Assembly (NCBI GenBank): GCA_902776035.1
Contig: CACYOO010000001.1
Coordinates: 62,001-126,000, forward strand
Length of the DNA: 64,000 bases
DNA from: an uncultured bacterium
Lineage (GTDB): Bacteria > Cyanobacteriota > Vampirovibrionia > Gastranaerophilales > Gastranaerophilaceae
Reading direction: 5' to 3'
Within the stretch, counting starts at the first letter, position 1. Every line of letters starts with the position of its first letter. The notes beneath the pieces are model-generated. The model was not told where the DNA came from. It did no database searches and worked only from the letters and a program-made list of their open reading frames with translations. This document shows, one piece after another, positions 27,389 through 36,401 of this stretch. The translations under genes were made by a program, and so were the position numbers.

Positions 27389-28450
27389 TTAATTCGGTTT
27401 CTTCTTTAGATTATACACAAAAATTAAAATTTCTGCAACAGCTTTATATAATTCAGGTGGAATATATTGATTTATGTCTACAATTCGGTATAATGCTCTT
27501 GCCACAGGTGCATTATCAATAATTGGTACGTTATTTTCTTGTGCTATTTTAATGATTTTTTGTGCAATCATCTCAGAACCCTTAGCAACTAATACAGGAC
27601 ATTCCATTTCTTTTTGGTCATATTTTAATGCACATGCAATGTGTATCGGATTTCTTACAACAAAATCAGATTCAGGAACAGCATCCATCATACCTCTTTG
27701 GAGCATTTGCATACGACGTTGTCTTAGTGCAGCTTTTACATTTGGATCACCTTCAGAGTTTTTGTATTCGTCTTTTATTTCCTTAAATGACATTTTTTGG
27801 TCTTGTAAAAACTTCCATTTTGTAACACCATAATCTGCTGCCGCAATTATTAAAAACGCAAGACATGCTTTAAAAATAAATTCAACTATTAATGAACCGA
27901 ACTCCATCATAACTGCAAAGTTATTATCAATTGATGCAAGTTGTAATATTTTTTTTAAATGTGCAGAATAAACAGACCAGCCAATTATACCTAAAATTGT
28001 TACTTTTAATATATTTTTAATTAATTCAAATGCAGTTTTTACTGACATAATATTTTTGAAATATTTTGTCGGATTTAATTTATCTAATTTTGGCATTAAC
28101 GGTGCAACAGCGACTAATGGTCCAACCTGCATAAAATCAGCAAGCACTGCAATACTAAGTGCAACTATTAGAATAGGAGCTATAATCAAAAATGCAGGAA
28201 TTATAGTCATACTCAATACGTAAGCATAATTTATTGTTTCAAGGTGTTGATTTGGAATTTGTTCATAAAGTAAAACGTATAATTTTGTAATTTGATGCCA
28301 AATAAACGGTGCTAAAGCATTTATAACCGTAAACATAATAAGTAATGACAAAGCCGTTGAAAAATCTTTTGATTTTACAACTTGTCCTTCTTTTCTTGCA
28401 CGTTGAAGCTTTTGTGGTGTCGCATCAAATTGCTTGTCTTCATCACCCAT
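27389..28450 (-). CDS. flhB: Flagellar/type III export switch protein FlhB
   Basis: Export apparatus protein controlling substrate switching. It starts with the charged N-terminus DATPQKLQRARKEGQV, has four membrane segments, and a cytoplasmic domain with the autocleavage motif at residues 267-270 reading N-P-I-H instead of N-P-T-H. The Asn-Pro bond that is cleaved is kept. The C-terminal block DNAPVARALYRIVDINQYIPPELYKAVAEIL is well conserved. At 353 residues it is full length. No other flagellar genes are present, so the apparatus must be encoded elsewhere or be missing. Confidence 0.93.
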   Translation of the reverse strand: MGDEDKQFDATPQKLQRARKEGQVVKSKDFSTALSLLIMFTVINALAPFIWHQITKLYVLLYEQIPNQHLETINYAYVLSMTIIPAFLIIAPILIVALSIAVLADFMQVGPLVAVAPLMPKLDKLNPTKYFKNIMSVKTAFELIKNILKVTILGIIGWSVYSAHLKKILQLASIDNNFAVMMEFGSLIVEFIFKACLAFLIIAAADYGVTKWKFLQDQKMSFKEIKDEYKNSEGDPNVKAALRQRRMQMLQRGMMDAVPESDFVVRNPIHIACALKYDQKEMECPVLVAKGSEMIAQKIIKIAQENNVPIIDNAPVARALYRIVDINQYIPPELYKAVAEILIFVYNLKKKPN

Positions 28451-28605
28451 ATTAATAATACCTTTGTAATAGTTGTTGTATTTTTATGATACAACAAAAA
28501 AATAAACCTATAAATCTGTCTTAAAAATATTTAAAATAAATATATTTTCAATGATTTTTTATTATATACTGTATATAAAAATATTAAAATAAAAGGATAT
28601 GATGT

Positions 28606-29649
28606 ATGAAAAAAATAATATTAACAGGAGATAGACCAACAGGACCGTTACATATAGGGCATTATGTCGGCTCTTTAAAAAGACGTGTTGAACTTCAAAA
28701 TTCAGGTGAATTTGATGAAATCTATATCATGATTGCTGATGCACAAGCTTTAACAGATAACATGAAAAATCCTGAAAAAATTCGTGAAAATATAGTTGAA
28801 GTTGCATTGGATTACCTTGCTTGCGGTTTATCACCTGATAAATCTGTGTTATTTATTCAATCTCAAATTCCTGAGTTGTGTGAAATGACATTTTACTATT
28901 TAAATTTAGTTACGGTTGCAAGGTTAGAATTAAATCCAACAGTTAAATCTGAGATTCAAATGCGTCAATTTGAAAAAAATATTCCTGCCGGATTTCTAAC
29001 TTATCCTGTAAGTCAAGCTGCTGATATAACTGCTTTTGATGCAACACTTGTTCCTGTGGGAGAAGACCAATCTCCAATGATAGAGCAAACAAGGGAAATT
29101 GCTAAAAGGTTTAATCATATTTATGGCGATACTCTTGTTGAACCAAAAATATTACTTCCTGATAGAAATGCTTGTATGAGATTACCGGGATTAGACGGTA
29201 AGGCAAAAATGAGTAAATCTCTTGGAAATTGTATTTATCTTTCAGATTCATCAGATGATATAAAGAAAAAAGTTATGTCTATGTATACTGATCCTACTCA
29301 TTTAAGGGTTGAGGATGAAGGACATATTGAGGGTAATACGGTATTTACATATTTAGATGCATTTTGTGAAGATAGATATTTTGAAGAATTTTTACCGGAA
29401 TATGCAAACCTTGATGAATTAAAAGCTCATTATCAAAGAGGCGGTTTAGGTGATGTGAAAATAAAGAAATTCTTAAACAATATTCTTCAAGATATTCTTA
29501 ATCCAATAAGAGAGAGAAGAATTGAACTTGCAAAAGATATACCATCTGTTTATGAAATTCTTAAAAAAGGAAGTATAACTGCGAGAGAAAAAGCTTCTCA
29601 AACTCTTTCAAGAATGCGTAAAGCTATGGGTATTAATTATTTCTATTAA
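28606..29649 (+). CDS. trpS: Tryptophanyl-tRNA synthetase
   Basis: Class Ic aminoacyl-tRNA synthetase. The HIGH motif appears as [12 protein letters not shown] and the KMSKS loop as [10 protein letters not shown]; the tryptophan-binding [23 protein letters not shown] stretch is intact. At 347 residues it is a normal bacterial TrpS. AAAAGGA precedes the ATG, within an AT-rich leader containing TATACT. Monocistronic; it converges on the glycosyltransferase-like gene 16 bases away. Confidence 0.96.
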   Translation: MKKIILTGDRPTGPLHIGHYVGSLKRRVELQNSGEFDEIYIMIADAQALTDNMKNPEKIRENIVEVALDYLACGLSPDKSVLFIQSQIPELCEMTFYYLNLVTVARLELNPTVKSEIQMRQFEKNIPAGFLTYPVSQAADITAFDATLVPVGEDQSPMIEQTREIAKRFNHIYGDTLVEPKILLPDRNACMRLPGLDGKAKMSKSLGNCIYLSDSSDDIKKKVMSMYTDPTHLRVEDEGHIEGNTVFTYLDAFCEDRYFEEFLPEYANLDELKAHYQRGGLGDVKIKKFLNNILQDILNPIRERRIELAKDIPSVYEILKKGSITAREKASQTLSRMRKAMGINYFY

Positions 29650-29665
29650 AGACAAAAAACATATA

Positions 29666-30595
29666 TTACCAATAACATCCGTTCTCTACTTTTTCACATC
29701 CCTTTGGACGTTCATTTTTTGACGGTCTTATCCAATATTCATTTATATATTTTTCTTTAAATGCTTTATCTTCTTCCCATCTTTTGCCTATTATGCCAAA
29801 AAGAAGTTGTAATGCACCGCCCATATGAACTGCTTTTTTACCTAATGCTTTGCAATATTCCGCAAGAAATATACCATAAGCACCTGCACCTATTAACGCA
29901 ATATCAAAATTAATGTTTTTTATTTGCTCTTTCATATCATCTAATGCTTCGAACCAATTATTGTAATTTAAATCGTTAACACAATCATGAAAACTCTGAA
30001 CAGGTTTCATTGTTATTAATTCAAATTCAGGAAGATAATCTTCATTTGCAAACAACAACTTTCTTCTTTTATATTGTGCTTTAATACTTTCTTCAAAAGG
30101 ATGAATTACTAATACTCTTTTACCTCTTAAAAGACGAGTCCAAGAAATGCCTGATGATAAAAGCGGACAAATATCTCTTAATCTTACAAGTTTTGCATTA
30201 GGAGCATAATTTTCCAAAACATAATTTTCACCTTGTAAAAACCATACACCAATTACATCTATATTTCTTGTAATATCAATTAATTCTGAGGAAAATCTAG
30301 ACAACATATAATCGTTAGCAGGAAAAAATCCCGCATTATAAGCCATTGGATATTTAATTTTTTCAGGAAATTTTATAGTAGTTTCATTTTTGCTTTTCAG
30401 AAAACAGTCCAATGTTGACATTTCTACCGCTCCAAATCTGCATATTAATGACGGCTTATTTGCAAGAATTTCATCACTGATTATTTTTGCGGAATCTTTA
30501 TCCTCGTATATATGTTTTATTCCATACTTAGGTATACCGCCATTTTTTTTACCTCTTATTTTATCAATAAAATCTTGAATACAATCAATATGCAT
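29666..30595 (-). CDS. GT-D-fold-like glycosyltransferase (DUF1792-related)
   Basis: The N-terminal block DEILANKPSLICRFGAVEMS resembles the RFG-x-x-E motif of GT-D type glycosyltransferases (DUF1792 relatives), in which Asp/Glu residues near this point bind metal and UDP-sugar. Later segments RGKRVLVIHPFEESIKAQY and DIALIGAGAYGIFLAEYCK look Rossmann-like, and the C-terminus PSKNERPKGCEKVENGCYW is typical of this group. The ATG at 30595 is chosen over a TTG at 30670. Likely part of surface polysaccharide or glycoprotein synthesis (inference). Confidence 0.6.
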   Translation of the reverse strand: MHIDCIQDFIDKIRGKKNGGIPKYGIKHIYEDKDSAKIISDEILANKPSLICRFGAVEMSTLDCFLKSKNETTIKFPEKIKYPMAYNAGFFPANDYMLSRFSSELIDITRNIDVIGVWFLQGENYVLENYAPNAKLVRLRDICPLLSSGISWTRLLRGKRVLVIHPFEESIKAQYKRRKLLFANEDYLPEFELITMKPVQSFHDCVNDLNYNNWFEALDDMKEQIKNINFDIALIGAGAYGIFLAEYCKALGKKAVHMGGALQLLFGIIGKRWEEDKAFKEKYINEYWIRPSKNERPKGCEKVENGCYW

Positions 30596-30760
30596 ACTTA
30601 TTAAAGTCCTTTCCAACTTATGCTTATATTTAATGTTTAAAATTATAAGTAAAACATTAATGTTGTACAAGTATTGCTTGTAATTTATGTATATTTGTAA
30701 AAGTGAAACTGTATTTTTTATTATTAAAAATTATTATAAAGTGTTATAGGTGGAGGAAAT

Positions 30761-31090
30761 ATGCATTTAAAAAAAGAATTAGGTGCAAATATTAGAAAAT
30801 ACAGAAAACTAAATAAAATGACACAGGAAAAACTTGCGGAATTAGTTGATGTAGAAATTAACAGCATCAGTTCTATAGAAACAGGCAAATTTTTTCCTTC
30901 TCCTGATAATCTTGTCAAAATTGCAAATGCACTAGATATTTCATTATCGGATTTATTTACATTTTATAATTCATCAACATGTGAAAGCTATATAGAAGAA
31001 ATTAATAAAAATATTGCTATAATACAAAATAATAAGGAAAAGTTAGGAGCAATAAATACTTTTATCAAACATATTGTAAGTTTAAGTTAA
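30761..31090 (+). CDS. XRE-family helix-turn-helix regulator
   Basis: A 109-residue cytoplasmic protein with a single N-terminal HTH (KMTQEKLAELVDVEINSISSIETGK) and a short helical tail ending in a hydrophobic stretch. A strong GGTGGAGGAAAT ribosome site precedes the ATG. It is closely similar in design to the regulator at 61737. No metabolic neighbour suggests a target; it is likely autoregulatory. Confidence 0.85.
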   Translation: MHLKKELGANIRKYRKLNKMTQEKLAELVDVEINSISSIETGKFFPSPDNLVKIANALDISLSDLFTFYNSSTCESYIEEINKNIAIIQNNKEKLGAINTFIKHIVSLS

Positions 31091-31114
31091 ATTTAATTTA
31101 ATTTAAAACACAAT

Positions 31115-31152
31115 AAAAAAGATGTTAGTTTTTATCAACTAACATCTTTTTT
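31115..31152. terminator. Bidirectional terminator between the XRE gene and deoC
   Basis: A perfect 16-bp stem (AAAAAAGATGTTAGTT / AACTAACATCTTTTTT) with a 6-base loop, A-rich on the left and T-rich on the right, so it can act in both directions for these two convergent genes. Confidence 0.9.
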
Positions 31153-31175
31153 GTTAATGTCTAAAATATTATATT

Positions 31176-31826
31176 CTAAGAAACAATTTTAACACCTGCA
31201 CTTGCACCGATTCTTTCAGCACCTGCTTCAATAACGGCTAATGCTTCTTCACGGTTGTGAACTCCGCCTGATGCTTTTACCATCATTCCGTGTGGAGCTA
31301 CAACATCATGCATAATTTTTACATCTTCCGGTTTTGCTCCTACTCCGCCTTTTACGAAACCTGTTGATGTTTTTACAAGGTCAGCTCCTGCTTCTACGCA
31401 TAACTCACTTGCCTTTTTAATTTCATCTTTTGTTAATAAATCTGTTTCTAAAATAACTTTTAATTTATGGTCTTTGCATGCTTCTTTTACAGTTTTAATA
31501 TCTTTTACGATATAATCATAATTTTTATCTTTCATTGCAGAAACATTCATAACCATATCTATTTCATCAGCACCGTCCTCAATTGCAGTTTTTGCTTCAA
31601 ATGCAGTAACTTCAGATTTACTTGCACCTAAAGGAAAACCTACTACAGTAACTATTTTCACTCCTGAATCTTTCAAATGTTCTTTTGCTAATGACACATA
31701 AGCCGGATTTACACAAACTCCAAAGAATTTGTATTGTTTTGCTTCTTCAAAAAGCTTTAAAAATGCTTCTTTTGGGGCATCCTGTTTTAATAATGTGTGT
31801 TCAATGTACTCATTTAATTGTTTCAT
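31176..31826 (-). CDS. deoC: Deoxyribose-phosphate aldolase
   Basis: Class I aldolase cleaving 2-deoxyribose 5-phosphate to glyceraldehyde 3-phosphate and acetaldehyde. Signatures are EHTLLKQDA, FGVCVNPAYVSLA, VGFPLGAS, EIDMVMNVSAMK, the Schiff-base lysine region DLVKTSTGF and VKASGGVHNREEA. At 216 residues it is the short bacterial form. AGGAGG precedes the ATG. No other nucleoside-catabolism genes are adjacent. Confidence 0.95.
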   Translation of the reverse strand: MKQLNEYIEHTLLKQDAPKEAFLKLFEEAKQYKFFGVCVNPAYVSLAKEHLKDSGVKIVTVVGFPLGASKSEVTAFEAKTAIEDGADEIDMVMNVSAMKDKNYDYIVKDIKTVKEACKDHKLKVILETDLLTKDEIKKASELCVEAGADLVKTSTGFVKGGVGAKPEDVKIMHDVVAPHGMMVKASGGVHNREEALAVIEAGAERIGASAGVKIVS

Positions 31827-31953
31827 ATAAACCTCCTATTTATTGTGATTTTATCATATAAAAAATAATAATAAATTATTGTTAAGATAAAATTACAAAA
31901 ATAATTTACATGCTCCTAACGTGTGATAAAATGATACTAAAGAGGGTATGAAT

Positions 31954-34239
31954 ATGTTTGGATTATTTGAAAAAAAACAAGAACCGATTTCTATTTGTAA
32001 GAGTATAAATGAAATTTACGAAAAATTAAAAAAATATACTCACTATGAAAATTTAACAGATGCAAGAAAAACTCAATTACAAAATATTGTAAAAGAATAT
32101 GGTTATTTAAATTATCCTCAATTAAAAATATTAGAAGAACTTTCTGCCGCAGAAACATTATGTGCTTTAGAAATAAAATGGGAAAATAATGGCATATTCA
32201 AAGACGGAAAATTTACATTTGAAAATAGTCAAATAAGTCCTCTTGAAAGAAATCACATTAAAAATAGTGATTGGATAAAACGAGAAGGTCATGACATAAA
32301 ATTAATTAATCTTGCGGCATTAGGAAACGGAAATTATTCCGAAACACCGGGTAAGTTTTTTGACTGGTTAAAACAGATTGCTATTTTACCAACAGGAAAT
32401 ATAAAGCGTAATATACTTGATACTACAGTATATCTTACTCCATTTCAATCAAGAGCGTTTGGCTGTGCATATCTTCCTACAAGTACAGATGTAAGCCGCA
32501 ATTTAAAAGATGAAAATATAGAAAATATGCTTGGTATAGATTTGGAAACACAAGTTAAGTTATTTATACAATTTGCTCAACTTGCAGGACATCCCGTTAT
32601 TTATGATGTATTACCTCAAGCCGGAAGATTTGAAAAATTTGTTCTTGCTAACCCGTATATTGCACGTTGGTACTCAGTTAAAGAACTTATGAAAAAAATA
32701 TCTGATAAAGTTGATGAAATTGCTCTAAAATTAAATAAGGAATTTACAAATGAAGATGTTGATGTAGCTAAAAATTTATACAAGCAAATTATGCAAAGCG
32801 GAGCGGGCGAATTAAGTGCTAAATACAAAGCAATCTATGACAGATTTGATGAAGAATTAATTGAATACAAAAAACAAATTTCAACAGAAATGTCTGAACA
32901 AAAAAATCAAGTTGAGATTATAAAAAATGTTAAACAAATAATTGCAAATGAATTAAATGTTAAAACATCAAAAAAATTAAGCGAAACTGATATAATTGAT
33001 GATATTTCAATAATAAATGCTCTAACAACAGCAGGTTATTGGACAGTTTCAGGAGGTGCATGGTGTTCATGCGGAGTGCCTGCATTTGATAAAATGAGTG
33101 AATGCGGTGGTTATCCTATATTCAAACATTATGATTATGAGGGTAATGATGTTACATCACTTGCTAATTTAGATTGTCAAACTCCATATTATTTTGCATT
33201 TTTAGAAAACGGTAAATATAATAAGCCGGTTATAGATAGCTTTGTAAAACATTTATATGAATTTAGAGAAAAATATGGCTTTGACGGATTCAGAGTTGAT
33301 CATGTGGATCATATTGTAGATAAATATTCAACTAAAAATGGTTTACCTATTAGTTATAGAACACCGTCTTGTGTTTTAGGTGAATTAAACAAATTTATGA
33401 AATCTAAAGTTCCTTATTTTGCAACATTGGCAGAGTATATGTTGTGGGATGATTATTACAAAGAATACCATGAAGATATGGGATTTGATTTGTTATGGGG
33501 TAATGATATTGTTTGTCAATCCGATAAGACACCTGATGCAATAGTAGAAGATAATCAAAAACTTTCAAATTACAATGTAAGCTTAAGTTCTAAAAATTAT
33601 TTATCAATACTTAAAACATACAATAATCAAGACGGAGAATTTGAGGCAATTGACAGGTATCCTGCACAACTTGGAGAAAACGGAGCTATATTTAAATGGT
33701 TTAAATATAAATTTCTACCGGGTGGAAAATTTGCAAACAGACCTGTTATGTATGCTGATGGAGATGAATCATTTACTAAAAATGAATTAGAAAGAATTGT
33801 AGGTAGTGAAGTTTCCATGAGAAGAAATAAAAATTACCATTTCTTTAACAGATTTGATTCAGTTAATCGTCTTGCTAAACATTTTGATGTAATTACAGAT
33901 GGTGAGGCACAGATTATAACAAGTGATGCTGACGGATATGTATGCTGGCTTGTTTCAAAAGAAACTCTGAAAACAGCTATTTTGGTTGTTGCAAATTCAC
34001 AAGCTCCAACAGAAAAGTTTAATGTAACAAATGATAATGGTGAAACCGAAACAATTATTAAAAACGGAACTGATATTTTTAATAAAACAGTAATAATTCC
34101 GGGAGATTATACTGCAATTGCAGAATATGTATTCAATGGAACAGACTTTGAACGTGTTAATTTTGCGTCTGATGAAGATAAATTAACCTTCGATAAATTA
34201 TATCCAAGTCAATTTAAGATTTTTGAATTAAAACGATAA
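31954..34239 (+). CDS. Cytosolic GH13 (alpha-amylase family) glucan-active enzyme
   Basis: The GH13 region II appears as GFDGFRVDHVDH (nucleophile D449 counting from this start) and region III as FATLAEYM (acid/base E494). Region I may be PVIYDVLP; the region IV His-Asp pair is not obvious. A long helical insert (about residues 230-350, Lys/Glu-rich) splits the barrel. There is no signal peptide. Two ATGs are possible, 31948 and 31954; GAGGG is 7 bases from the second but only 1 from the first, so I chose 31954 (761 residues). An alpha-glucan hydrolase or transferase acting on internal storage glucan is likely; specificity unknown. Confidence 0.75.
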   Translation: MFGLFEKKQEPISICKSINEIYEKLKKYTHYENLTDARKTQLQNIVKEYGYLNYPQLKILEELSAAETLCALEIKWENNGIFKDGKFTFENSQISPLERNHIKNSDWIKREGHDIKLINLAALGNGNYSETPGKFFDWLKQIAILPTGNIKRNILDTTVYLTPFQSRAFGCAYLPTSTDVSRNLKDENIENMLGIDLETQVKLFIQFAQLAGHPVIYDVLPQAGRFEKFVLANPYIARWYSVKELMKKISDKVDEIALKLNKEFTNEDVDVAKNLYKQIMQSGAGELSAKYKAIYDRFDEELIEYKKQISTEMSEQKNQVEIIKNVKQIIANELNVKTSKKLSETDIIDDISIINALTTAGYWTVSGGAWCSCGVPAFDKMSECGGYPIFKHYDYEGNDVTSLANLDCQTPYYFAFLENGKYNKPVIDSFVKHLYEFREKYGFDGFRVDHVDHIVDKYSTKNGLPISYRTPSCVLGELNKFMKSKVPYFATLAEYMLWDDYYKEYHEDMGFDLLWGNDIVCQSDKTPDAIVEDNQKLSNYNVSLSSKNYLSILKTYNNQDGEFEAIDRYPAQLGENGAIFKWFKYKFLPGGKFANRPVMYADGDESFTKNELERIVGSEVSMRRNKNYHFFNRFDSVNRLAKHFDVITDGEAQIITSDADGYVCWLVSKETLKTAILVVANSQAPTEKFNVTNDNGETETIIKNGTDIFNKTVIIPGDYTAIAEYVFNGTDFERVNFASDEDKLTFDKLYPSQFKIFELKR

Positions 34240-34271
34240 TTGTTACTTTATATCATTTGCATAATAAAATA

Positions 34272-34296
34272 CCTGCTTTATAAAAATAAAAGCAGG
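34272..34296. terminator. Hairpin between the GH13 gene and rimO
   Basis: An 8-bp stem (CCTGCTTT / AAAGCAGG) with a 9-base AT loop. No T-run follows on the plus strand; on the minus strand it is followed by TATTTTATT, so it may terminate rimO transcription weakly. The rest of 34240-34457 is AT-rich with nothing recognisable. Confidence 0.4.
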
Positions 34297-34457
34297 CGCA
34301 AATTTAATTGCATTGAGATATTACGTATCATAATTTTTTAGTGACATTGAACCAAAACTTTCATTTGTCATACAAGTATTATTATACCAATATGCAAATT
34401 TGTCAAGCTCTTAGTTTGTATTATAAAATTTATGATTTATATTTTGGAATGTGATAT

Positions 34458-35762
34458 TTAAATTTCTCCGTACAAATCATATTCGGAAGCAGAGGTGATT
34501 TTTACGTTTTCTATATCTCCGGGAACAACATTTTTATCAGTTTTGATATAAACTAATCCATCAACTTCAGGAGCATCATGCTCTGTTCTTGCGATTACAA
34601 AACCGTCATCTGTTACACCTTCTATTATGCATGGTAATGTTTTTCCTATATAGCTTTCATTTATTTCTTTAGATATTTTTTGTTGTATTTGCATTAATTT
34701 TTTAAATCTGGCATGCTTAGTTCGTGCAGGAATTTGAGGTTTTAACTTGTAGGAAATTGTATTTTTTTCACGTGAATATTCAAAAACACCTAATTTATCA
34801 AACTTAACTTCTTTAACAAAATCACATAATTCCTCGAATTGTTCTTCCGTTTCTGTCGGATAACCTACTATTAACGAAGTTCTTACAGCTAAACCTTTAA
34901 CTTTTTTTCTCATCTTTTGAATTAATTTTCTATAATCTAAAACAGGTCTGTTCATGGCTCTTAAAACTTCAGAATTTGAGTGCTGTAAAGGTAAATCTAT
35001 GTATTTTACAATATGCTTTGAATTATTTATTACATCTAATAATTCATCATCTATATTTGTAGGATATGCATACATAAAACGTATTCTGCCAATATTTTCT
35101 ATTTTATCAAGTTCTTTTAATAACGCAGATAACGAATTTTTACCGTACAAATCTATTCCATAACTTGTTGTATCCTGTGCTATAAGAACTATTTCTCCTA
35201 CACCTTTATCTGTTAAATTTTTTGCTTCTTTTACTATGTCCTCAATTTTTCGAGAATGACATTTTCCTCTTAATTTTGGAATAATACAGTATCCGCAATT
35301 ATAATTACATCCGTCGGCAATTTTTATATACGAACTTGAACCAACTGTTATTTGCTGCCTTTCGATTTTTTCGGGATAATTATAATTTGGCTTATCTGAT
35401 ACATTCGATATATATTCATTATTCTTTTCTATTTTTTTTATTACTTCTGCAATTTCTAAAAAATCAGTTGTTCCTAGCATAGCAGATATTTCAGGTATTG
35501 CTTCTTTTAATTCTTTTCCGTATTTTTGAGCCAGACATCCTGCTACAATAACTTTTTTACCTTCATTTATAAGCTCCAAAATAGAATCTACAGATTCTTT
35601 TTCTGCATCATGTATAAATGAACATGTATTAACAACTACAATATTTGCATCAGTTTCATCCAAAGTTATTTCATATCCGTTTTCACTTAATAAACCCAAC
35701 ATTAATTCTGAATCAACAAGATTTTTAGCACATCCGTTATTTACTAATGCAATTTTTGTCAT
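34458..35762 (-). CDS. rimO: Ribosomal protein S12 methylthiotransferase RimO
   Basis: Radical SAM enzyme methylthiolating S12 Asp88. The UPF0004 N-domain has its cysteines in VNNGCAKNLVDSE, VVNTCSFI and VAGCLAQKYG; the radical SAM CxxxCxxC is CNYNCGYCIIPKLRG; a C-terminal TRAM domain closes the protein (GKTLPCIIEGVTDDGFVIAR, ending with the EVDG segment typical of RimO). At 434 residues it is normal. AAAAGGAG precedes the ATG. Confidence 0.95.
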   Translation of the reverse strand: MTKIALVNNGCAKNLVDSELMLGLLSENGYEITLDETDANIVVVNTCSFIHDAEKESVDSILELINEGKKVIVAGCLAQKYGKELKEAIPEISAMLGTTDFLEIAEVIKKIEKNNEYISNVSDKPNYNYPEKIERQQITVGSSSYIKIADGCNYNCGYCIIPKLRGKCHSRKIEDIVKEAKNLTDKGVGEIVLIAQDTTSYGIDLYGKNSLSALLKELDKIENIGRIRFMYAYPTNIDDELLDVINNSKHIVKYIDLPLQHSNSEVLRAMNRPVLDYRKLIQKMRKKVKGLAVRTSLIVGYPTETEEQFEELCDFVKEVKFDKLGVFEYSREKNTISYKLKPQIPARTKHARFKKLMQIQQKISKEINESYIGKTLPCIIEGVTDDGFVIARTEHDAPEVDGLVYIKTDKNVVPGDIENVKITSASEYDLYGEI

Positions 35763-35936
35763 ATATATTCTCCTTTTATATTTATAAGTTTAGCAAAATA
35801 ATATGTAAACTTTTGTAACGATAAATTTTATCATGGTAGCAAAAAAAAATATTAGAGGATTTGTATAAACGCTAACAGGCGAATATTATATAAATATTAT
35901 TCGTTAAGATTACATAAAAAAAGGTAGGAAAAGGAA

Positions 35937-36338
35937 ATGGTAGATAATCGCTCTGCCGGTTATTACGGAATAGGAGGCGCTTTTAATTTTAAAAGCGGTG
36001 ATATATCGGGTACTGCTGCCAGCTTACAGGATGATAAAATGGGGCAAGGCAATGAGTATTACAAGCAAAACAAAAAAGAAGATGAAGCTAATAGGATTAA
36101 TTCATCTGAAATGTTTACGGATAGAAGTGCTCAACTGCGTGCAACGCTAAATTCGTTGGCGATGCTTAATGTCGCGGGAGTTATTAATTCAAAAAAACGC
36201 CCTAAACGGCTTGATAATAGTTTAGATGATGATTTTGATGAGCATGATTTTGCTCTGGAAACTAAAAAAAGAAAGAAAAAGTTACTACTTGAAAATCAAT
36301 TCACAGATGAAGTTGATGATGAATTGTTTGATGAGTAA
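35937..36338 (+). CDS. Small unknown protein with NFKSG N-terminus
   Basis: A 133-residue protein with no recognised family. The N-terminal third is Gly/Asn-rich and includes G13-G14-A15-F16-N17-F18-K19-S20-G21, similar to the NFKGN-type tags at 14843 and 22270. A predicted helix (SAQLRATLNSLAMLNVAGVINS) is followed by a strongly charged tail: Asp/Glu-rich patches around KKRKKK. AAGG-type ribosome boxes precede the ATG. G+C looks slightly higher than in neighbours. It is a lone gene with its own terminator. Confidence 0.68.
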   Translation: MVDNRSAGYYGIGGAFNFKSGDISGTAASLQDDKMGQGNEYYKQNKKEDEANRINSSEMFTDRSAQLRATLNSLAMLNVAGVINSKKRPKRLDNSLDDDFDEHDFALETKKRKKKLLLENQFTDEVDDELFDE

Positions 36339-36358
36339 TTAATAAAAAAAATTATATG

Positions 36359-36401
36359 TGCATATTAATCAATTAATATTTTGGTTAATATGCATTTTTT
36401 T
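36359..36401 (+). terminator. Terminator of the 133-aa protein gene
   Basis: A 10-bp perfect stem (TGCATATTAA / TTAATATGCA) followed directly by seven T on the plus strand. It lies mostly inside the last codons of the convergent membrane glycosyltransferase gene, so that gene's 3' end carries both functions. Confidence 0.75.

Noticed and set aside
30761-31090. XRE regulators as prophage repressors
   Set aside because: No integrase, structural or lysis genes are near this one or the gene at 61737.
34272-34296. Hairpin as a mobile-element end or attachment site
   Set aside because: No transposase, integrase or target duplication; it reads better as a weak terminator.
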